NCBI RefSeq assembly: GCF_003236175.1
Contig: NZ_QKTW01000017.1
Location: forward strand, 198,304 to 262,303
Direction of reading: 5' to 3'
Source of the DNA: Taibaiella soli
GTDB lineage: Bacteria; Bacteroidota; Bacteroidia; Chitinophagales; Chitinophagaceae
DNA length: 64,000 bases
How positions within the stretch are numbered: position 1 is the first letter of the stretch; each line of letters begins with the position of its first letter. Below the pieces are notes generated by a model. That model was not told the DNA's origin. It ran no database searches and was given only the letters and a program-made list of their open reading frames with translations. The position numbers and the translations under genes are program-made. Of this stretch, positions 36,867 to 44,266 are shown in pieces.

Positions 36867-37844
36867 TCATTTAGCCACACCAGTAAGCCGTTCCCAATTT
36901 GCATAGGCAAATTTCTCTTTATCAAGATCGCTCAAGGCTATCGATTCAATGAAGTTTCTGGCATCATTCCCCGGCCGGTACTGATAAGGATAATCCGAAG
37001 AAAACAGAATTCTGTCGGAACCCACGATATCAATGGAACGCTGCAGATAAGTGGGGCTATACATGCCGCTTGCTGTGACGTAAAGATTCTGACGGATATA
37101 ATCAATCATAGGTCTCTCCAGTTTTGCTGCGCGGCTTAATGAAGCTAGTCTTTCGGTATAAAATAAAATGACTTCACCCCAGTGCCCAAGAATAATCTGA
37201 AGATTCGGGAAACGATCAAACACTTTCGCCAATATCAGCCGGACAAACTGAATACCCGCTTCGTAATGCCAGCCAAGCCCGAATGTAGCAAACGCGAGAT
37301 CTGTAAAATCATCGAAGCCGGAATAGTAAGTATCTCTAACCGCTTTTTGCGGAATCTGCGGATGAATAAACAAAGGCACACCGAGTGCTTCGGCACGGGC
37401 AAATACTTCCCAAAAATCTTTATGATCTAAATTCTTTTCTCGCGTGCGTCCGCACAACATAGCACCTTTAAAACCTAACTCACTCACGGCTCGCTCTAAT
37501 TCTTTTGCAGCCGCTTCATGTACTGCCATAGGCAAGGCCGCAAAGCCCTGAAAACGATCCGGTGCTTGCTGTACGATTGCCGCGACATAATCATTCGTCT
37601 GCCGGGCAAGTGCCACACTTTCACTTCCCAAATTATGCAGACTAGGACTTGTCAGCGAAAGTACCTGCGTATCTATCCCCGTTTCATCCATCAATTGCAG
37701 CCGCGTACTGCCGATATCTTCCAGGCGCTGCTCTATTTCACCCAAGTGAAGATTCTGTGTCGGATCATCTTTGTCTGCATATTGCTCCCACTGCTTTTTA
37801 ACAGCAGGTGTCAGGAAATGTTCTTCTATCGCAATAATTTTCAT
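36867..37844 (-). CDS. amidohydrolase family protein (gamma-resorcylate decarboxylase-like)
   Basis: This 325-residue protein belongs to the amidohydrolase-2 branch with gamma-resorcylate and aminocarboxymuconate decarboxylases. It shows AIEEHF at residues 5-10 (the E-x-H metal motif), FIHPQIP near 157, ILGHWGE near 215 and FSSDYPY near 280 (aspartate ligand), so the metal site looks intact. Members decarboxylate aromatic acids non-oxidatively; the substrate here is unknown. It is divergent from SDR module 2, with the candidate operator between them, so it may be under the same AraC control. Confidence 0.87.
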   Translation of the reverse strand: MKIIAIEEHFLTPAVKKQWEQYADKDDPTQNLHLGEIEQRLEDIGSTRLQLMDETGIDTQVLSLTSPSLHNLGSESVALARQTNDYVAAIVQQAPDRFQGFAALPMAVHEAAAKELERAVSELGFKGAMLCGRTREKNLDHKDFWEVFARAEALGVPLFIHPQIPQKAVRDTYYSGFDDFTDLAFATFGLGWHYEAGIQFVRLILAKVFDRFPNLQIILGHWGEVILFYTERLASLSRAAKLERPMIDYIRQNLYVTASGMYSPTYLQRSIDIVGSDRILFSSDYPYQYRPGNDARNFIESIALSDLDKEKFAYANWERLTGVAK

Positions 37845-37894
37845 TACATAAAGCTATCGACGAATCATCATATGCTCAAACAAGTTTCTACCAT

Positions 37895-37932
37895 CCGTAA
37901 TTAGACTACAAAGACCCGTAATCAAGCTACAA
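37895..37932. promoter_or_regulatory. 21-bp-spaced direct repeats in the amidohydrolase/SDR 2 gap
   Basis: CCGTAATTAGACTACAA (37895-37911) and CCGTAATCAAGCTACAA (37916-37932) are identical at 14 of 17 positions and begin exactly 21 bp apart, in the 132 bases between divergent genes. It is a candidate site for the AraC protein encoded at 38934. Confidence 0.55.
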
Positions 37933-37976
37933 GTGCGAAAATCCGGCGCACCAACTTTGTGTTCATAAAAAACAAC

Positions 37977-38807
37977 ATGATGACACAACAAACAAGTAAA
38001 GTCTGGTTTATCACCGGCGCATCTCGCGGTTTGGGAAGGATGTGGACAGAAGCAGCTTTGAAACGTGGCGATCGGGTCGCTGCAAGTGCCCGTACTCTGG
38101 ACAGCATTGCCGCATTGAATGATAAATATGAAGGCCAGGTGCTGACTTTAGAAATGGATGTTACCAATCCCGCTCAGGTAAAAGATGCGGTAACCAAAGC
38201 ACATGCTCATTTTGGCCGATTGGACATTGTACTCAATAATGCTGGCTATCCGGTGATCAGCACAATCGAAGACGCAAATCCGGAAGATATACGTGCCTTA
38301 TATGAAACCAACGTCATTGGCCCGGTTACCGTTATTCAGGCAGCATTGCCGTTGCTGCGCCAGCAAGGTTACGGGCATATCCTCGGCACTTCCAGCAGTC
38401 TGGGTCATTTGTCAATACCGATCCTGGGCTATTACTGTTCTTCCAAATGGGCTTTCGAAGCTGTTTATGAAAGTCTGGCTGCGGAGGTTGCTCAATTCGG
38501 CATCAACGTAACCATTATTGAACCGGGTGCTTATGCTACTGAATTCGGCAGCGGGGAGTTATCCAGTTTCTTTAATGGTTTGGACGTCTATAAAAATCTC
38601 AAAGAGCAATTTATGGAAGGCATGAAAGAAATGCCGAGAGGCAATCCGGCGGCCACACCTCAGGCCATCTTTAAAATCGTAGACGCCGAAAACCCACCGT
38701 TGCGCTTTAACCTCGGCAGCTATAACCTGGCGGATCTAAAAGCAGCGTACGCCAGCCGGATCGCTACCTGGGAAGCATGGGATGAGATCTCCCGTTCGGC
38801 TCAGTAA
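37977..38807 (+). CDS. short-chain dehydrogenase/reductase (module 2)
   Basis: This 276-residue SDR starts at the first of two consecutive ATGs (37977, 37980); the TTG at 37959 is less likely. It has TGASRGLGRMW, NNAGYPV and the YCSSK catalytic pair near residue 151-155, and ends PPLRFNLGSYNLADLKAAYASR, like the relative at 4750-5586 and of equal design. It is an NAD(P)-dependent oxidoreductase of unknown substrate, divergent from the amidohydrolase gene and followed by araC 2. Confidence 0.93.
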   Translation: MMTQQTSKVWFITGASRGLGRMWTEAALKRGDRVAASARTLDSIAALNDKYEGQVLTLEMDVTNPAQVKDAVTKAHAHFGRLDIVLNNAGYPVISTIEDANPEDIRALYETNVIGPVTVIQAALPLLRQQGYGHILGTSSSLGHLSIPILGYYCSSKWAFEAVYESLAAEVAQFGINVTIIEPGAYATEFGSGELSSFFNGLDVYKNLKEQFMEGMKEMPRGNPAATPQAIFKIVDAENPPLRFNLGSYNLADLKAAYASRIATWEAWDEISRSAQ

Positions 38808-38820
38808 TATTGAGTTACCT

Positions 38821-38919
38821 GGATAAGCGGCTGTTGAACGGACGAGAATTATCGATTCCTTTTATCTGCTGTTTAATATACGGTATACGAACCTCTCGAA
38901 CAGCAGTAGCCGCTTATCC
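38821..38919. repeat. long inverted repeat between SDR 2 and araC 2
   Basis: GGATAAGCGGCT (38821-38832) recurs inverted as AGCCGCTTATCC (38908-38919), with further partial pairing inside (CGAG with CTCG) and the dyad TATAC-G-GTATA (38877-38887). It covers nearly the whole gap before the araC start at 38934. Confidence 0.7.
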
Positions 38920-38933
38920 TTAATTTTACTTTT

Positions 38934-39854
38934 ATGAAAAAGGAAGAGCATCAACTACTGAGATTAGAGTCATTGTCGGATGCACACCGGCTATTTGGCC
39001 TGCCTCAACCCAAACATCCTTTAATCAGTCTTATCAACGGCGCCCATTCGCCAATCGCGGAAAACCAACTTCCGGGGCGGCATGTGCTCGCCTATTACAA
39101 AATTTCCTACAAGCCTAAACTTGGCGGCAGATTAAAATACGGACAGGGTTACTATGATTTTGACGAGGGTGGACTGCTGTTTGCTGCGCCCGGACAAATT
39201 ATCGGAGGTAATGACAATGATGGCGCTGTATGCTCGCAACAAACTTTACTCATTCACCCAGATTTCTTTTTGGGCTATCCGCTTGCTAAAAAGATGAAGC
39301 AGTATGGATTTTTCTCCTATGCTACCAATGAAACCCTGCATCTTTCCGAAGAAGAAAAAAATACGATCCTTGCTATTTTTAATTTTATGGAAACCGAGCT
39401 AAACGGCCGTATTGACGACTTTAGCCAGGATGTAATGGTATCGCAGACAGAGTTACTGTTTAGTTACGCGAATCGTTTTTATAAACGTCAATTTCTGACG
39501 CGCAAAGCAGTAAACACGGAGCTGTTGGCAAAGCTGGAGGATATCCTCGACAATTACTTTAAAGATGAACTTCCGCTGAGAAAAGGTATTCCTACTGTCG
39601 CCTATCTTGCAGAACAACTGAACCTTTCGCCCAACTACCTCAGCGATATGCTGCGCACCTTAACCGGACAAAGCGCGCAACAACATATTCATGACCGTCT
39701 TATTGAACATGCGAAAGAAAAGCTGTCGACCACTAATTTATCGGTCAGTGAAATCGCCTATGAATTAGGATTTGAGCACTCCCAATCCTTCAGCAAATTA
39801 TTCAAATCAAAAACCAATCAATCACCGCTGGCATTTCGTCAATCGTTTAATTAG
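38934..39854 (+). CDS. AraC-family transcriptional regulator (module 2)
   Basis: This is a 306-residue AraC regulator, paralogous to the one at 3766-4686. The two share YGQ.YYDFDEG in the sensing half, LLIHPDF, RFY.RQF.TRK, NLSPNYLSDMLRTLTGQ, and a nearly identical second helix-turn-helix with the ending FRQSFN. The effector-binding part is the more diverged, so the two modules may sense different signals or be recent duplicates with distinct operators. It probably regulates the SDR gene just upstream and the divergent amidohydrolase. Confidence 0.92.
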   Translation: MKKEEHQLLRLESLSDAHRLFGLPQPKHPLISLINGAHSPIAENQLPGRHVLAYYKISYKPKLGGRLKYGQGYYDFDEGGLLFAAPGQIIGGNDNDGAVCSQQTLLIHPDFFLGYPLAKKMKQYGFFSYATNETLHLSEEEKNTILAIFNFMETELNGRIDDFSQDVMVSQTELLFSYANRFYKRQFLTRKAVNTELLAKLEDILDNYFKDELPLRKGIPTVAYLAEQLNLSPNYLSDMLRTLTGQSAQQHIHDRLIEHAKEKLSTTNLSVSEIAYELGFEHSQSFSKLFKSKTNQSPLAFRQSFN

Positions 39855-40155
39855 TTGACAGTTCAAGTACGTTTTTCGCAGCGATTTGCTTTAACAGGAG
39901 TCATCAACATAAGCAATGAACCTGAAGAATCTGCTTTTCCCAAACACAAAAGTCTTCGGCTTCATGCGTTCCACCAACCATAGTACAAAATCATTCCTTA
40001 CACTAAGGTTTTATTCCAAAAAAACCGGCAAAAACATGATATTTAAACGCTAAAAACTCCCTCTAAAAGGAGCATAATCCGTATCTTCACGGGGCGTTTT
40101 GTGCACTGATTTTCAGGTCTTCGTTTCACACAAAACGGCTACAGATTTTCTAATT
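39855..40155. other. 301-base intergenic region before the TauE gene
   Basis: No gene was found. The only structure is a 9-bp inverted repeat, CGTTTTGTG (40095-40103) and CACAAAACG (40129-40137), 18 bases before the start of the transporter gene, possibly a leader hairpin. Confidence 0.5.
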
Positions 40156-40893
40156 ATGCCGACGTTTTTTGTGTACGTTTTTCTAATCAGTTTTGTTGCA
40201 ACTCTAGTTCGTTCCACATTTGGTTTTGGCGAATCACTTGTGGCGGTTCCTCTATTCAGCATCCTGATGCCAATAGAAGTGGCAGTGCCACTCTCTGTTT
40301 TGATGTCTGTAATTGTCGCGCTTGTAGTAGTGATACAAGATCACAAGAAAATCGATCTGGGCAGTGCAAAATGGTTAATTATTTATGCGGTGATCGGAAT
40401 CCCGCTTGGTCTGCTTCTGCTTATCTACGGTAACGAGCATTGGATAAAGATTGGCCTCGGCGGCTTAATCATACTCTATTCTGTTTATTCGGTGTTTGCC
40501 AAAAGTTCAATACATCTGGAACATGACAGCAAGTTCTGGTTGTTTATCTGTGGCTTTTTATCAGGCATACTGGGCGGAGCGTACGGCGTAAACGGGCCGC
40601 CACTTGTTGTATATGGCAATTTAAGAAGGTGGAATGCAAAACAATTCAGAGCAACGCTTCAGGGCTATTTTTTACCCGTCAGCTTTGTTGGGCTAATCGG
40701 CTATTTTGCCAAAGGACTAATGACGACGGAAGTTCTTAAACTCTTTGCGATTTCCCTTCCTGCCGTTATTCCTGCTATTTTTTTAGGCAGATTTTTAAAT
40801 CACAGGCTCAGGGACGGCACCTTTTTCAAATACGTTTATTTGGGTCTATTACTAATAGGCGTTTTTCTCATTGCTGATACAGCAATGCGCTAA
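40156..40893 (+). CDS. TauE/SafE family membrane transporter
   Basis: This is a 245-residue protein from the ATG at 40156; the GTG at 40099 would add a hydrophilic stretch covering the hairpin and is less likely. It has about seven or eight hydrophobic helices with two related halves: STFGFGESLVAVPLFSIL near residue 20 and LSGILGGAYGVNGPPLVVYG near 145, both signatures of the TauE/SafE anion exporter family. Members export sulfite, organosulfonates or other anions; the substrate here is unknown. It is a single gene converging on the deaminase gene. Confidence 0.9.
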   Translation: MPTFFVYVFLISFVATLVRSTFGFGESLVAVPLFSILMPIEVAVPLSVLMSVIVALVVVIQDHKKIDLGSAKWLIIYAVIGIPLGLLLLIYGNEHWIKIGLGGLIILYSVYSVFAKSSIHLEHDSKFWLFICGFLSGILGGAYGVNGPPLVVYGNLRRWNAKQFRATLQGYFLPVSFVGLIGYFAKGLMTTEVLKLFAISLPAVIPAIFLGRFLNHRLRDGTFFKYVYLGLLLIGVFLIADTAMR

Positions 40894-40934
40894 TTTTTAT
40901 CGGAACGGCTCCGGCTTTGCTTCGATATGATCTT

Positions 40935-41402
40935 CTATTTATTCAACCTGCGTTGAAATTCCTCATTAAGTGCGGCACATTCATCCACACAAATGTCGTT
41001 TGTAATCTTCGGAGCGCTACCCCAATTGGGGATTTCGGCAGTAGAAAGTATTTCAAAAACAGATGTGAAACCTCCTACATAAGTCACCGATATTCCGTAC
41101 AACAACTCCGGAATATGGTGATGGCGGATCACATAAGAACACATGATACAAGGTTCGTGCGTTGTGTACATACATGCCTTGCTCAGTTTATCTGAATATC
41201 CTTTATTGATAGCATCTCTGATCGCAAGTATTTCGGCATGATTGGTGATATCACCTGTCGATTTTCCGGATTCAATTCCTGTTCCAATTATTTGTCCTTC
41301 ATACACCAGCAAAGCGCCCACCGGTGGATTTCCTGCAGCTAAAGCCTCGCGCGCCAGACTCAGGCATTGGCGCATATGGTGTTCGTATTGTTCTTGCATC
41401 AT
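40935..41402 (-). CDS. nucleoside/tRNA-type deaminase
   Basis: This 155-residue zinc deaminase carries HAE (H55, E57) and PCIMC (C85 and C88), the full catalytic and zinc set of the cytidine deaminase superfamily. The length and the pattern NPPVGALLVYEGQIIG fit TadA or guanine-deaminase-like proteins; the genuine TadA is usually found elsewhere, so this may be the free-nucleoside type. It overlaps nothing and lies 29 bases below the response regulator gene, possibly on its transcript. Confidence 0.87.
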   Translation of the reverse strand: MMQEQYEHHMRQCLSLAREALAAGNPPVGALLVYEGQIIGTGIESGKSTGDITNHAEILAIRDAINKGYSDKLSKACMYTTHEPCIMCSYVIRHHHIPELLYGISVTYVGGFTSVFEILSTAEIPNWGSAPKITNDICVDECAALNEEFQRRLNK

Positions 41403-41431
41403 TTATGAGTTTACAAGGTTTTCAAGCATTT

Positions 41432-42082
41432 TCACTTATCCAAAAAACCCATCTGAAGGGCAATCTTTATCAATATAGCAGTGTTCTTCGCACCAAGTTT
41501 CAATTGAATATTCAATCGGTAATTTTCAACCGTACGAACGCTTAAGAACAAACGGTCGGCAATTTCCTGATTGGTGTCACCATTGGCAATATGCTCTAAG
41601 ATATCTTTTTCACGCGGCGTGAGACTGACTTTCGCAAAAACGGCTTTTGATACCTTATCCTGTAATAAATCCATTTTCCGCTTCATCAGATCTTCAACAA
41701 AAGTGCCTCCGTTGTACACGACTTCTATTGCATCTATGATTACCTGTTCCGCCGCACTTTTGAGCACATAACCATGCACGCCTAATTTCATCATATTATT
41801 TGCATAGAGCGTGCTATCAAAATTAGTAAGTACAATAATTTTTAAATCAGGATATTTTTTTCGCAACAGCGGAGCAAGGCTGTCTCCGGTTTTATCAGGC
41901 ATCTGAATATCCAACAGCAAAACATCCGGCACTTCTGTTTCCAGTCCGCGCAATAGTTCGACGCCATTACCATAAGCTCCCACCAGCTGAATATGCGCAT
42001 GCCTCGCCAACATGGTCTGCAGCCCACTGATGACCAAAGGATGATCATCCGTTACGGATACTTTAATAGCTACTTCAGACAT
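41432..42082 (-). CDS. NarL/FixJ-type response regulator
   Basis: This 216-residue response regulator has a receiver domain with D12-D13, phospho-acceptor D58 in LLLDIQMPD, and K108 in YVLKSA, then a LuxR-type helix-turn-helix at residues 148-210 (LTPREKDILEHIANGDTNQE). It acts as a cytoplasmic DNA-binding protein activated by the histidine kinase encoded just upstream, whose gene overlaps its start by eight bases. Its target genes cannot be read here, though the flanking deaminase is possible. Confidence 0.95.
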   Translation of the reverse strand: MSEVAIKVSVTDDHPLVISGLQTMLARHAHIQLVGAYGNGVELLRGLETEVPDVLLLDIQMPDKTGDSLAPLLRKKYPDLKIIVLTNFDSTLYANNMMKLGVHGYVLKSAAEQVIIDAIEVVYNGGTFVEDLMKRKMDLLQDKVSKAVFAKVSLTPREKDILEHIANGDTNQEIADRLFLSVRTVENYRLNIQLKLGAKNTAILIKIALQMGFLDK

Positions 42083-44018
42083 TTTTTAATTTTTCCAGGT
42101 CAAATTCTATGTAAACGGAAGTTCCTTTCCCAATCGCTGATGTGATCGAGATATATCCCTGTAATGACTGCACTCTGAATTGCAGATTTTGCAGACCGAA
42201 TCCTTTGTTGATTTCCGACTGTTCAAAACCGATGCCGTTATCTTCCACAATGAGATTCAGGCGGCCGTCATCTTGTATAATCTGAATGACAGCACTGGTT
42301 GCCCGGGAGTGTTTTACAATATTTTGTATCAGTTCTTGTGCAATGCGGTAAAAAATAAGTTCTACAGATTTATTCATCTCCTCCAAACGACCGTGAAATT
42401 GTACGTCAATCTCCGGCCTCCCACCCGCGGAAATATCAGCAGAATATAGAAGTAATGCATCTTTCAGGCTGTTTTTAGTGAGTATGTCGGGCATAAGGTT
42501 ATGGGCAGTCTGTCGTACTTCATCTGCAGTGTCCGAAAGCAAACGCATTACGCTCTCCAACGACGCCGTACGGTCCGCATCTTTTATAGCCCCTAACGTC
42601 ATCTTGGCCGATGCCAGCATACCACCGATCCCATCATGAAGGTCGCGTGCAAGTCTGGCGCGTTCTTTTTCTTCGCCTTCCATGATTGCTTTGAGATACA
42701 GCAGTTGTTTTTCTTGCGTGAGGTTGCGTATCTCCATTTCATTTAAATGTCTTTTGTGGTTATTAAGCCGCACCACAATGAAAAGCAACATACCAAGCAA
42801 TAACAACCCTGCAGAAAATCCAATGATCCAGCTATTCTTATTCTTTATTTCCAGCTCTTTTTTAGACAAGAGCAACTGTTTTTGTGCGATCTGCTTATCC
42901 TTTTGCGCCACGCGGTAATTATCTTCCAACCTGTTGATACTTGAATCCGCCTGTTTTTCCAGCATGTCTTCCACAAGAGCAATGTGCCTGTTCAACCATT
43001 GATTGGCCGCCTCGTAATCATGTTCTTTTTCGAAGATTCCCGCCATCACCAGCATAGCTTCCCCAATATGCTCTTTATCCATATCCAGGGCTTCCGACAG
43101 TCTGATGGCCTTTTGTACATATACTTTGGCCTTTTCATAATCGCCCGCATCATAATAGGCAAACCCAAGATTATAATAAGATTGCAGGTTGTGTTGATGC
43201 GCGTGCCTGCCATCGGCCAGCGCAACAGCTTTCTCAAAATAAGGAATAGCTTCTTTCGGCCGGCCCGTCTGACGCAACGTAGCGCCCATATTCGCAAGTA
43301 TCTGTTGCTGTGCCCGTACCACGTGTTTCTGTTCTGCGAGCGCCAATGCGTGCCGCATATAAACATCTGATGTTCCCAGATCATTGAGGCTGTAATACAG
43401 ATTTCCCAGATTACCATAGATCGCGATGAGTGCTGCGGTATCGTTTAACTCTTGCGCGATTTTTTCACTTTTCAGGAAATAATTTTTAGTATCGGCATAA
43501 CGTCTGAGTACCCACCAGAGATCGCCGATGTCCATGTAAAGACGCGCGGCTATTGCAGATTCCTGTAAATTATTCTCCGTAATTACCGCTAAGGCTCTGT
43601 AAAAAAATGAACCTGCCAGCCTGTAATCGCTTTTGCGCAAGTATGGAAAACCTATCCCCGTATATAGCAGCGCCACCAATGACCGGTCATAACTACTTTG
43701 CTGCACATAAGGCATCGCCAGATGATAATAGAGTAAAGCTGAATCTGTTTCTCCTATTGCCATATGGGCCAGGCCGATGTGTGTAAGCGCTGCACCCACA
43801 CCCCTATTGAAACCATTATGTTTACTGAGTTCTAATATCGGCCGCAGCAATGCAATACAGCTATCCGGATCTATGAATTCAAATGCAGCAGCCTGATCTA
43901 TAAGACCCAGTGTACGGCCGGTATCCGAAACCTGAAACGTATAGGTTTTGTTTTCCTTACCCCATGAGAAGAGGGGCATCAAAAGAAACAGCAGCGTACA
44001 AAAAACAATATTCCTCAT
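42075..44018 (-). CDS. TPR sensor histidine kinase
   Basis: This is a 647-residue membrane kinase. A signal peptide ends about residue 20; residues 30-385 form tetratricopeptide repeats (DALALAEQKHVVRAQQQILANMGA, YYNLGFAYYDAGDYEKAKVYVQKA) that face the periplasm. A coiled region and a membrane helix (397-417) are followed by HisKA_3 with catalytic H461 in RDLHDGIGG and a HATPase with DNGIGFE near 593 and GFGLQNLQ near 614. This architecture is typical of Bacteroidota NarX-like sensors. It pairs with the response regulator by overlap. The signal is unknown. Confidence 0.95.
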   Translation of the reverse strand: MRNIVFCTLLFLLMPLFSWGKENKTYTFQVSDTGRTLGLIDQAAAFEFIDPDSCIALLRPILELSKHNGFNRGVGAALTHIGLAHMAIGETDSALLYYHLAMPYVQQSSYDRSLVALLYTGIGFPYLRKSDYRLAGSFFYRALAVITENNLQESAIAARLYMDIGDLWWVLRRYADTKNYFLKSEKIAQELNDTAALIAIYGNLGNLYYSLNDLGTSDVYMRHALALAEQKHVVRAQQQILANMGATLRQTGRPKEAIPYFEKAVALADGRHAHQHNLQSYYNLGFAYYDAGDYEKAKVYVQKAIRLSEALDMDKEHIGEAMLVMAGIFEKEHDYEAANQWLNRHIALVEDMLEKQADSSINRLEDNYRVAQKDKQIAQKQLLLSKKELEIKNKNSWIIGFSAGLLLLGMLLFIVVRLNNHKRHLNEMEIRNLTQEKQLLYLKAIMEGEEKERARLARDLHDGIGGMLASAKMTLGAIKDADRTASLESVMRLLSDTADEVRQTAHNLMPDILTKNSLKDALLLYSADISAGGRPEIDVQFHGRLEEMNKSVELIFYRIAQELIQNIVKHSRATSAVIQIIQDDGRLNLIVEDNGIGFEQSEINKGFGLQNLQFRVQSLQGYISITSAIGKGTSVYIEFDLEKLKNV

Positions 44019-44169
44019 AAGCGTTCTTTAAAATTACACCGATAATCGCGGATTTTCTTCTAGGTCAAAAGTCAAAAACTCGCGAGCTGGTTTCCCGTAA
44101 AGATGCATCAGGAGCAAAGACACATCGGGTTTAACAACGGTACAAAGACGCTAGGATATCTGTTTGGTA

Positions 44170-44264
44170 TGCCTTTTCATTTTAGCTTGGCTCTCTTAAG
44201 CCTGAAATTTTGGGGTTATTTTTACTTCAAGGCAAAACTGACAGAAAACACTCCGTAAAATCAG
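44170..44264 (-). repeat. dispersed ~97-base repeat, copy 2 (inverted)
   Basis: Reverse-complement copy of the element at 36501-36597, sharing TGTTTTCTGTCA, TTTTGCCTTGAAG, GGCTTAAG and GCTAAAATGAA. It lies in the 248 bases between the sensor kinase start and the CHU_C gene end, three bases from the latter. Its inner hairpin is degenerate, as expected of an old copy. Confidence 0.75.
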
Positions 44265-44266
44265 GG

